DNA from: CAZNDN01 sp964571815 | GTDB taxonomy: Bacteria > Fibrobacterota > Chitinivibrionia > Chitinivibrionales > WJKA01 | Assembly: GCA_964571815.1 (NCBI GenBank) | Contig: CAZNDN010000193.1 | Span: 1 to 6,269 of the forward strand | Direction: 5' to 3' | DNA: 6,269 nucleotides | Shown here: piece after piece, positions 1 through 4,956 of the stretch | Layout: the number at the start of each line of letters is the position of its first letter | Position numbering within the stretch: the stretch's first letter is position 1 | Translations under genes and position numbers: made by a program | The notes under the pieces: model-generated | Databases searched by the model: none | Told to the model about the DNA's origin: nothing | Seen by the model: only the letters and a program-made list of their open reading frames with translations

Positions 1-168
1 GACGAGCGATCGGGCTTTGTCGAGCGAGCCGAGCATACGGGCCTTGCGCTCCAGGCGGCACGCGAATCGGTCGTCCTGCTGAAAAACGAAAACAATCGTC
101 TGCCCCTTCCAAAAGACCTCTCTACCATAGCGGTCGTCGGTCCCAATGCGGAATCCGAGGACGTGGTT
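1..168 (+). pseudogene. Truncated glycoside hydrolase family 3 beta-glycosidase (C-terminal domain fragment)
   Basis: Frame 1 is open from the first base and reads as the linker and first strand of the GH3 C-terminal domain. The marks are an 'EHTGLALQAARESVVLLKNE' stretch, then 'NNRLPLP', then 'IAVVGPNAES'. In GH3 beta-glucosidases and beta-xylosidases this part follows the catalytic TIM barrel and opens the alpha/beta sandwich domain that supplies the acid/base residue. The expected continuation (a Leu-Gly-x-Tyr-x-Gly type segment) is absent. After about base 168 the frame runs on to a TGA at 490-492, but that stretch is only the antisense of the neighbouring EFR1 gene. The gene is therefore cut off at its 3' side, and its 5' part lies outside the window. 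A full GH3 enzyme is usually 700-900 residues and cleaves beta-linked glucose or xylose oligosaccharides. The family call is confident; the exact breakpoint is uncertain by about 10 bases. A chimeric assembly is an alternative to a real deletion. Confidence 0.82.
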
Positions 169-231
169 ATTGTTTTTCGAGGTGATTCAATGGGAGGCAT
201 CCGAATGCGGATTCGCACCGGGAGACTTTTC

Positions 232-984
232 TCAACCATTGGCGCGCACGATCTCATTCAAATCGACGTGCTCGTTTCTGAACCGCTCCCTGCTTCGCTC
301 CTTCTTGAGGCGGATGGCGTTTTGCGGACAGTTGTGCGTGCATGCAAGGCACTCTTCGCAGTGGTGAAGGTACGACGGCTTCCCGTTGAGGCGTATGTTG
401 TCAACCGGGCAGACTTTCTCGCATATCCCGCATTGATTACAGGAATCCTCGACGGTGAAGTTCTCGTCGCCTCGTCCCTTCTTACGGGTTGAGCCCCATT
501 GCGCCAGGGCGGTGAGCACGGTCCACGGCAGGTGAGACTGCCTGACAGCTTTCTTTCCCGCCCGAATGTCGCGGACTATCGTCTCCAGATGCCGGTCGAT
601 ATGTTTGCCCGGTGCGCCGCTCACCTGAGCCTCCATCTCGAACATGGGCAGGTAGTTGTCGACCATGCGGATATGATTGAGGTACGAGAGGGTGAGCCCG
701 GAGCGGCGGGCGATGTTCGAGAAATGTCTAAAAGCGCCGCCCGGATGGTTACCGTAGGTTATGATCGCGAAGACGTAAGACGCTTTCAGTTGAGTAGTTT
801 CGACAAATCGCCGCACGATGTGCGGCGTACCGAAGAAGTAGCATGGAAAGACAATCCCGATGGTGTCGTCGTCGAATGCTCTCGCTCCCTCCCTGAGCAC
901 CCGGGGAATAGAGATCAGCTCTCCACCCACGTGCCCGGCAACGTAGAGGCTGTTGCCGGTTGCGGTAAGGTAGAACGTTTTCAC
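232..984 (-). CDS. EFR1-type flavodoxin-like/ferredoxin protein (two 4Fe-4S clusters)
   Basis: This 250-residue protein starts at a GTG at 984-982, chosen for the ideal Shine-Dalgarno AAAGGAG seven bases upstream. The usual family start, 'MKTFYLTATGNS', falls exactly there, although the frame is open back to an ATG at 1074. Residues 1-150 look like a flavodoxin fold: T7-A-T-G-N-S12 matches an FMN phosphate-binding loop, and F46-PCYFFGTP and 'AIITYGNHPGG' match later flavin-contacting loops. Residues 180-225 hold two 4Fe-4S motifs, C182-x2-C185-x2-C188-x3-C192P and C209-x2-C212-x2-C215-x3-C219P. No signal peptide or membrane segment is seen, so it is probably a cytoplasmic electron carrier or reductase passing electrons between FMN and the clusters. 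The physiological partner is unknown for the family. It lies tail to tail with the broken GH3 gene and divergent from hicB. All eight cysteines are present and the length is normal, so it looks functional. Confidence 0.9.
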   Translation of the reverse strand: MKTFYLTATGNSLYVAGHVGGELISIPRVLREGARAFDDDTIGIVFPCYFFGTPHIVRRFVETTQLKASYVFAIITYGNHPGGAFRHFSNIARRSGLTLSYLNHIRMVDNYLPMFEMEAQVSGAPGKHIDRHLETIVRDIRAGKKAVRQSHLPWTVLTALAQWGSTRKKGRGDENFTVEDSCNQCGICEKVCPVDNIRLNGKPSYLHHCEECLACTHNCPQNAIRLKKERSRERFRNEHVDLNEIVRANG

Positions 985-1230
985 GGGCGTACTCCTTTGC
1001 AGAGGGACTCGATGAGCGGAGGTGATACCGGGATTGAAGAGGTCGGCCCTTCTCTTCGACCAGGCCGTCACCAAAATAGTCGTTGTGCGCGGTTCGCTAC
1101 GGGTGGGTTGTCGAAGAGTCGACGGACCGCGGGAGAATCCGAGTTCGTCCTTGTGGTCAAAGCCCGGGCGGCTGGATTCGTTGATGAATCAGTTTTCTCA
1201 CGGCAAGGTTCGATCAACAAGGGAGAACCG
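985..1230. other. Divergent intergenic region between the EFR1-type gene and hicB
   Basis: These 246 bases separate two divergent starts and should hold promoters for both directions. No convincing -35/-10 pair could be assigned. A small inverted repeat, GATTC-N6-GAATC, lies at 1175-1190, about 40 bases before hicB, and could be an operator or chance. The plus frame is open through the region, but its translation has no family resemblance and reflects antisense composition. Confidence 0.5.
991..998 (-). promoter_or_regulatory. Shine-Dalgarno site that fixes the GTG start of the EFR1-type gene
   Basis: On the minus strand the bases read AAAGGAGT, close to the anti-16S consensus, and AAAGGAG ends seven bases before the GTG at 984. 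The upstream in-frame ATG at 1074 has no comparable site, and its extra 30 residues do not resemble the family. This is why the shorter start was chosen. Confidence 0.8.
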
Positions 1231-1701
1231 ATGGTATTCCATGTCACGATGAAAAAGGACGAGGAGAGTGATTGGATTGTCGTGGAATGCCCCGCACTTC
1301 CGGGCTGCGTTTCACAAGGAAAAGACGAGCAGGAAGCACTCGACACAATAAAGGAAGCAATAACCGCCTGGCTGTGGGCAGAAGACCGGAAAGCGGCCGG
1401 CTCGCTACCCGGGGATAACCAGTTGGTTGTTGCGGTCTGTTGGGAAGGCTGGGGAACATATCAGGCAAAAATACCGTCAAAGTATTTCAGAAATCCGGTT
1501 GAGGGTCTCCTTCCTTTATATTTTCTTGCAGAGAAAGGAGGCCTTTCATGGGCATTACGGCACCAAGCAACTCCGAACCGCTTCATCGTAACGACACGAC
1601 CATGCGCTACCGCCCGCTGGGCTCGACCGGGCTGGAGGTTTCCGCGCTCTCGTTCGGTTGCATGCGGCTTTCATCGGACCAGGATCTCAACACGCGGCTG
1701 A
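1231..1701 (+). CDS. hicB: HicB-family antitoxin with lost stop codon and run-on tail
   Basis: The first 69 codons (1231-1437) are a typical short HicB antitoxin: 'MVFHVTMKKD', then W-I-V-V-E-C-PALPGCVSQG (residues 15-30), 'EALDTIKEAI' (35-44) and an ending 'DNQLVVAV'. HicB has a partial RNase H-like fold and neutralises the HicA mRNA-cleaving toxin by binding it. This short form has no added ribbon-helix-helix or helix-turn-helix domain. The ATG has a Shine-Dalgarno AAGGGAG at 1219-1225, five bases upstream. A normal HicB would stop near residue 69-70. Here codon 70 is TGT and the frame continues for 87 more residues with no family resemblance, ending at 1701 and overlapping the aldo/keto reductase gene by 154 bases. 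I infer a lost TGA at 1438-1440. Its partner hicA is only a remnant, so this is an orphan antitoxin. The run-on tail may make it unstable or inactive. Confidence 0.8.
   Translation: MVFHVTMKKDEESDWIVVECPALPGCVSQGKDEQEALDTIKEAITAWLWAEDRKAAGSLPGDNQLVVAVCWEGWGTYQAKIPSKYFRNPVEGLLPLYFLAEKGGLSWALRHQATPNRFIVTTRPCATARWARPGWRFPRSRSVACGFHRTRISTRG
1440..1502 (+). pseudogene. hicA: HicA toxin remnant (N-terminal ~20 codons only)
   Basis: In frame 3, directly where hicB should end, the bases read TTG-GGA-AGG-CTG-GGG and give 'GRLGNISGKNTVKVFQKSG' followed by TGA at 1500-1502. This matches the N-terminus of HicA, typically M-x-x-L-x-x-ISGK-x-x-V-K-x-(F/L)-x-K-x-G(W/F). HicA is a small double-stranded-RNA-binding-fold ribonuclease of about 60-80 residues whose catalytic histidine lies in a later G-S-H motif. 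That part is missing: after the stop the frame does not resume HicA similarity, so this is a truncation and not a simple nonsense change. The start codon is TTG where the typical gene has ATG. The order hicB then hicA with a few-base overlap is common. No toxin activity is expected. The call rests on pattern recognition over 20 residues plus the position right after hicB. Confidence 0.66.
1534..1541 (+). promoter_or_regulatory. Strong Shine-Dalgarno site of the aldo/keto reductase gene
   Basis: AAAGGAGG sits six bases before the ATG at 1548. The alternative in-frame ATG at 1602, where canonical aldo/keto reductases begin ('MRYRPLGSTG'), has no Shine-Dalgarno before it. The upstream start was therefore chosen, giving an 18-residue polar leader before the conserved fold. 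Confidence 0.8.
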
Positions 1702-2699
1702 TCTCTGCGGCAATTGACAATGGTATCAACTACTTCGAGACCACCCGCCACTATATCGAAGGCACGTGTCAGCACAAGACCGCGCCGGGGCTGAAAGGGC
1801 GGACCGCCGGCATTATCGTCTCGGGCAAGGAGGGTATCAGGCCCGATTCCACGGCCTATCTGTTCCGCAAGGAGATCCAGCGCCAACTTGATATCCTCGG
1901 TCTGTCCCATTTCAAGTTTTTCCAGGTCGGGTGGTTCTGCTGGGAGCTGATGCCGCACCTGCTGAAGCCGGGCGGGGTGCTCGACGGTCTGCGGGAGGCC
2001 GGGCGCGAGGGGCTGGTGCAGCATGTCGGATTCACCGGTCACGACAAACCGGACAATTTCATCACATGCATCGAGACGGGACTGTTCGACTCTATCACGG
2101 TCCCCTACAACATGCTCAACCGATCGTACGAGCCGGTGATCGCCCGTGCGGGCGAGCTGGGCATGGGTGTGATCGCCATGTGCCCGGTGGCCGGCGGCGT
2201 GCTGTCCAACGAATCGCGGGAGATCTCAAAGGGCCTTGGCGTGGACATGCCTACCACCGAAGCGGCCCTCAGGTTCGTGCTGTCCAATCCCGATGTCAGC
2301 AGCGCCTGTTCCGGAATGAACACCATGGAGCAACTGGAGCAGAATGTTGCCACGGTCAGGCAATTCGATCCGGACGAAAAGCCGGTGTTCGATACCATGC
2401 GTGAGGGTCTCGACAGGATGAACGAAATCCTGGGGAAGAATTTCTGCACCGGATGTCAGTACTGCATCCCGTGTCCCCACGACGTTCCGGTTCCCATGTA
2501 CATGGAGATGTACCGGCAGTGGAAGCTGTTCGGGTACGAAGACCACGTGCGCACGGCGCTCAATTCATTCAAGACCGACACATTTGTCACCGACCTGAGC
2601 GCGTGCACCCGCTGCGGGATGTGCGAAGAGAAGTGTCCCAGCGGCGTGCAGATACGGCGGCTGCTTGAGGAGCTGAAGGAGATGCGGGAAGGGGCGTGA
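1548..2699 (+). CDS. Aldo/keto reductase with C-terminal double 4Fe-4S module
   Basis: This 383-residue protein of the COG1453-like family is a (beta/alpha)8 barrel (about residues 19-275) followed by a ferredoxin-like tail. The barrel starts with 'YRPLGSTGLEVSALSFGCMR' (21-40). Further family blocks are 'AIDNGINYFETT' (55-66), 'GLVQHVGFTGHDKP' (155-168), 'MGVIAMCPVAGG' (206-217), 'AALRFVLSNPDVSSACSGM' (239-257) and 'TMEQLEQNVATV' (259-270). The tail binds two 4Fe-4S clusters: C300-x2-C303-x2-C306-x2-C309P and C353-x2-C356-x2-C359-x3-C363P. The usual catalytic tetrad Asp-Tyr-Lys-His appears as E64, Y69, K94 and no His (Q126-V-G128 at the place of the usual Q-L-H). The substrate is unknown; it probably couples a nicotinamide or other redox reaction to iron-sulphur electron transfer in the cytoplasm. 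It follows the hicA remnant, with its own ribosome binding site, and appears monocistronic. An alternative start at 1602 would give 365 residues. Confidence 0.9.
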   Translation: MGITAPSNSEPLHRNDTTMRYRPLGSTGLEVSALSFGCMRLSSDQDLNTRLISAAIDNGINYFETTRHYIEGTCQHKTAPGLKGRTAGIIVSGKEGIRPDSTAYLFRKEIQRQLDILGLSHFKFFQVGWFCWELMPHLLKPGGVLDGLREAGREGLVQHVGFTGHDKPDNFITCIETGLFDSITVPYNMLNRSYEPVIARAGELGMGVIAMCPVAGGVLSNESREISKGLGVDMPTTEAALRFVLSNPDVSSACSGMNTMEQLEQNVATVRQFDPDEKPVFDTMREGLDRMNEILGKNFCTGCQYCIPCPHDVPVPMYMEMYRQWKLFGYEDHVRTALNSFKTDTFVTDLSACTRCGMCEEKCPSGVQIRRLLEELKEMREGA

Positions 2700-2706
2700 A
2701 ACGCCC
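2692..2706 (+). terminator. Hairpin over the stop codon of the aldo/keto reductase gene (weak terminator candidate)
   Basis: GGGCGT-GAA-ACGCCC is a perfect six-base stem with a three-base loop, and the TGA stop (2697-2699) lies at the top of the left arm and in the loop. No run of T follows, so it is not a classical intrinsic terminator. It might protect the mRNA 3' end or assist termination, or be chance. Confidence 0.3.
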
Positions 2707-2984
2707 GTCCACGGCAATGACCCGGGGGCGATCCGGCCGCGGTTTCGGCTTCGATTCTCGGGTAACTCTGATCGTGGTAAGGACGCTCCAACGCGCAGAG
2801 GTCCATAAATATTCGCTTCCTGCGCTTCGGGATTCCATGTATCCAGTCGTGTCTGGAAGTTTGGTTTTCATTAGAATGCGACGTGCTCCCCCCAGGGTCG
2901 AATGCCAACCTGCCTTCCCGACTCTTACACTGCGGCCACTCACAGCGCCAATGGAAAGGCTGATATTGGGAAATGCCGTAAGGC

Positions 2985-3016
2985 TTCAATTGCACCTACC
3001 GATAACGTAATATTAT
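2985..3016 (+). promoter_or_regulatory. Possible promoter for the 468-residue gene
   Basis: This is the most AT-rich block between the two genes. Two poor readings are possible: TTCAAT (2985-2990) with a 17-base spacer to TAATAT (3008-3013), or TTGCAC (2990-2995) with a short 15-base spacer to TATTAT (3011-3016). Neither is a strong sigma-70 match. The call rests mainly on composition and on position about 120 bases before the start codon. Confidence 0.25.
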
Positions 3017-3054
3017 CATTGTGTGGTACAACCAACCCGAGAGGGAAAACATCA

Positions 3055-3080
3055 GCCCGGCACTCCGGTTGGAACCGGGC
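3055..3080 (+). repeat. Overlapping inverted repeats in the leader of the 468-residue gene
   Basis: Two mutually exclusive pairings share bases. GCCCGG (3055-3060) pairs with CCGGGC (3075-3080), and the palindrome CCGGTT-GG-AACCGG (3065-3078) can fold as a five-base stem with a TGGA loop. The location, about 55 bases before the ATG, would put it in the transcript leader if the promoter near 3010 is real. It could be a binding site for a dimeric regulator or an RNA hairpin. Confidence 0.4.
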
Positions 3081-3132
3081 GCAAATCTCCTCGGCAGGAT
3101 CAGAACAGCCCCTTTCGGTCTCAAGGACTTCC

Positions 3133-4539
3133 ATGCCGTCGTCCCGTGAACTACAAAAGCTCCGTGAGACTGTTGGACCGGACCGCACGTTCGAGGACAA
3201 CGCAGGCGCGCTCGCCGGTTTTTTCAAGAGTACCGAAGACAACGTGGATCCCGGCCGGCTTCTTGCGGAACTCCGGGAATCGGCCGGAGTGAACGCTGCC
3301 TGGTACGAACGCTTCCTCTTCTCTCTGCTGCACATAGGAATCTCCGATATCGACGTAGCCCGCGAGGTGATCGGCTTCCGGCGCCTGCAACGCCTTGCCA
3401 TGCGTCGTGAGCTTTCGGCCGTGAATCTCTCCGATACCGAGAAGAATCTTGTGGATCGGTTGGCTGAAGCGCTACCCGGTATCAGCGCGGAGCGAGTGGC
3501 GCGACTGTCTGCCGACGCGGAGATATGGATCACGCAGGTGTTTGACGGCCATGATCTGCGCGGCGACGATCGAACCATGCTGATCACCCTCATACGCCTG
3601 GAGGCCGATGCGCTCCAGGAGCGTATCGAGTGGTTGTCGGCCACGGTTAACCCGTACGATATGCGTGCGATGGCCCGCGTTTTGCCGCGGCTGTCAATCT
3701 ACGACGAACGGGTGAAGGCGTACCGGGATTTCGCCGATGCGCTGATGCAGCGTTCCCAGATCGGCTCGAAGGTGCTCCTCTTCGAGTACCGCATGGGTCC
3801 CGATACCTTTGCCAAGTGGCACACGAAGGTTTCACGGCAGAAGAGACTTGGACAATTGCAGGAGGTGCTTGCGCTGCAGCGTCGCCGCATGCTTCCCACG
3901 TTGTCGCTGGTCGCGCTGTCATCGCTGCACCGATGGATCGCCGGTGACGCCGGCGGCACGCCCCTTTCGTGGATAGAGCAGGCGCTGAAATCCTGCAAGG
4001 GCGGACGGTTTCGCGTGGATGCGGGAGAGCGTATCGGGGAGATCGCGAGCATGCTCACAAGCGCCGGGGCGGAAGTAGAAGGAAACGTTGTCTGCGGTGA
4101 CTTCTCCACGAGAACGTATTCCGGGTGGATCGGTCCCGACCTGCTGACGGTTCCGCTTGCCCGGAAACCCGAACCCATGTCCCTTCGCATGCTCGTGGCA
4201 AACTCCATGAATCGGGAAGTACTCCTGGGCCGGCTGCTTGAGAATCCCAAGGTGTACGGAACGCCGGGCCTGGTGGAGAAAATCGTAAAGCGGAGTCGCT
4301 CGGCCCGGATCATCACCAAGATCGCCAGAACGCCGGCTCTCCACCGCGGTGCGGCAAACGCCGCGGTTCCGGCCGCTCTTCTGCGCAGCCCGGTGAACAT
4401 CCCCATCGAGCTGATCCGACGGTTCGTCAGCACGCGCTACGTCAATCTCACCGAACTGCGGAAGCTCAGCAGAATTCCCTCGGAGCTTCGCCCTGCCGTG
4501 GCACGCGAGATCAGCTCGTATCTGGAGAGAAGAGGGTAG
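3133..4539 (+). CDS. Helical protein of unknown function with C-terminal HEAT-like repeats
   Basis: This 468-residue protein is not one I can name. The ATG at 3133 was chosen because AAGGA at 3123-3127 lies five bases upstream; the frame is open back to 2902, but the extra residues are low in helix-forming pattern and look non-coding. The protein appears soluble and almost entirely alpha-helical, rich in Arg, Leu, Ala and Glu, with no signal peptide or membrane segment. Residues about 340-468 contain two units of roughly 43 residues that align with each other: 'LLENPKVYGTPGLVEKIV' (368-385) and 'LLRSPVNIPIELIRRFV' (416-432), each followed by a second helix ending in I-A-R-T-P-A-L or L-S-R-I-P-S-E-L. 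This spacing resembles short HEAT-type solenoid repeats used for protein binding. The middle (about 220-270) is strongly basic with a run of Arg/Lys helices. No catalytic motif is visible. It appears monocistronic. Codon use matches the neighbours, so it looks native and real. Confidence 0.75.
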   Translation: MPSSRELQKLRETVGPDRTFEDNAGALAGFFKSTEDNVDPGRLLAELRESAGVNAAWYERFLFSLLHIGISDIDVAREVIGFRRLQRLAMRRELSAVNLSDTEKNLVDRLAEALPGISAERVARLSADAEIWITQVFDGHDLRGDDRTMLITLIRLEADALQERIEWLSATVNPYDMRAMARVLPRLSIYDERVKAYRDFADALMQRSQIGSKVLLFEYRMGPDTFAKWHTKVSRQKRLGQLQEVLALQRRRMLPTLSLVALSSLHRWIAGDAGGTPLSWIEQALKSCKGGRFRVDAGERIGEIASMLTSAGAEVEGNVVCGDFSTRTYSGWIGPDLLTVPLARKPEPMSLRMLVANSMNREVLLGRLLENPKVYGTPGLVEKIVKRSRSARIITKIARTPALHRGAANAAVPAALLRSPVNIPIELIRRFVSTRYVNLTELRKLSRIPSELRPAVAREISSYLERRG

Positions 4540-4556
4540 CGCACGAGTACGAATAC

Positions 4557-4718
4557 GGGGACGGTGGTAGGAAATCAGGAAATAGAACATATCTCACTAA
4601 TAGCTGTCCCCAAAGCCGTGTTTCCTGCTCGCTTTGCGGTACAGAAAACGGCAGTATGTATTGGCTGCTGCGTGTGGGGTGAGAACGGAGTTATAAACTA
4701 ATTCCCTAGCACCGTCCC
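4557..4718. repeat. MITE- or REP-like element bounded by imperfect terminal inverted repeats
   Basis: GGGACGGTGGTAGG at 4558-4571 matches the reverse complement of 4705-4718 at 13 of 14 bases, and about 17 of 20 if extended inward. A second partial match to the left end, CTGTCCCC at 4604-4611, faces GGGGACGG at 4557-4564. Inside, 4615-4627 can pair with 4642-4652 (GCCGTGTTTCCTG against CAGAAAACGGC, with bulges). The GGGGACRG ends recall intergenic repeats often seen near Y1-type (REP-associated) transposases, but that resemblance is from memory. No transposase gene is present and no target-site duplication is obvious. It lies just after the stop codon of the 468-residue gene and may also act as a 3' hairpin. 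Confidence 0.5.
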
Positions 4719-4849
4719 TCCATCCCGAAACAAAAAAGCATAGCAACCGATTGTTTCTACACTCTCTCATATTCGTACTATCTTACACGAGCACCATAAG
4801 CACGTTTTTCCCTGTAAGAAAGTCCAATCAGGGCCTTACATATCCGAGC

Positions 4850-4929
4850 CGGTCCAATGACCGCGGGGCGGGTGGCGGCCCGATATCCCCGGGCCGGCCG
4901 TCGAGCAGAGCGGGCACGCTGTGGTGCCC
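4850..4929 (+). promoter_or_regulatory. Three consecutive GC-rich hairpins in the leader of the fibro-slime gene
   Basis: In order, CGGTC-CAAT-GACCG (4850-4863), GGCCCG-ATATCCC-CGGGCC (4877-4895) and GGGCAC-GCTGTG-GTGCCC (4912-4929) are perfect stems with loops of four, seven and six bases. The last ends 14 bases before the Shine-Dalgarno AAGGAG (4944-4949). They would lie in the 5' untranslated RNA if transcription starts upstream of 4850. I recognise no riboswitch class. Some chance hairpins are expected in such GC-rich sequence. Confidence 0.35.
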
Positions 4930-4956
4930 CCAATCATTTCGGGAAGGAGTGCCGGC

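Larger units (their letters stand above)
2700..3132 (+). other. Gene-free stretch and probable leader before the 468-residue gene
   Basis: About 430 bases without a convincing gene. Two plus-strand frames are open here (one from 2696, one continuing upstream of 3133 from 2902), but neither has a ribosome binding site or a recognisable protein. The region contains an AT-rich block near 2985-3020 that could be a promoter, followed by overlapping GC-rich inverted repeats at 3055-3080 within what would be the 5' untranslated leader. Nothing matches a riboswitch class known to me. Confidence 0.55.
4540..4956 (+). other. Intergenic region with an inverted-repeat element and a structured leader
   Basis: These 417 bases hold no convincing gene. 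The first 300 or so are clearly more AT-rich than the flanking genes and contain the inverted-repeat element at 4557-4718. The last 110 bases are GC-rich and contain three small hairpins before the fibro-slime start. A weak promoter reading, TTGTTT (4751-4756) with a 19-base spacer to TACTAT (4776-4781), could drive the downstream gene. No classical terminator with a T run follows the 468-residue gene. Short open frames here lack ribosome binding sites and family resemblance. Confidence 0.5.

Noticed and set aside
202..215. CGAAT-N4-ATTCG hairpin as a terminator for the EFR1-type gene
   Set aside because: The stem is only five bases and no T run follows on the minus strand.
985..1074. N-terminal extension of the EFR1-type protein to the ATG at 1074
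   Set aside because: The extra 30 residues are unlike the family, and the strong Shine-Dalgarno points to the GTG at 984.
499..1230. Long open plus-strand frame upstream of and continuous with hicB, which could suggest a 400-residue fusion protein
   Set aside because: The part before 1231 is mostly antisense to the EFR1-type gene and has no family resemblance. HicB has its own ribosome binding site and a canonical start at 1231.
1499..1527. TTGAGG and TATATT/TATTTT strings before the reductase gene as a promoter
   Set aside because: The spacing between the two strings is too short for a sigma-70 promoter and the -35 match is poor.
2696..3010. Plus-strand frame of 104 codons overlapping the reductase stop by four bases
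   Set aside because: The ATGA overlap is suggestive of an operon, but the translation is an Arg/Pro-rich mix with no recognisable motif. I see no evidence for a protein.
2902..3132. N-terminal extension of the 468-residue protein to the ATG at 2902
   Set aside because: It has no ribosome binding site and a low-complexity, non-helical translation. It would also cover the AT-rich promoter-like block and hairpins.
3647..4590. Long minus-strand frames opposite the 468-residue gene
   Set aside because: They are antisense shadows in GC-rich sequence, rich in Arg, Ser and Pro, with no ribosome binding sites or family blocks. The plus frame has the better start and internal repeats.
4850..4929. A known cyclic-di-GMP or cobalamin riboswitch before the fibro-slime gene
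   Set aside because: None of the conserved core strings of these classes is present; only simple local hairpins are seen.
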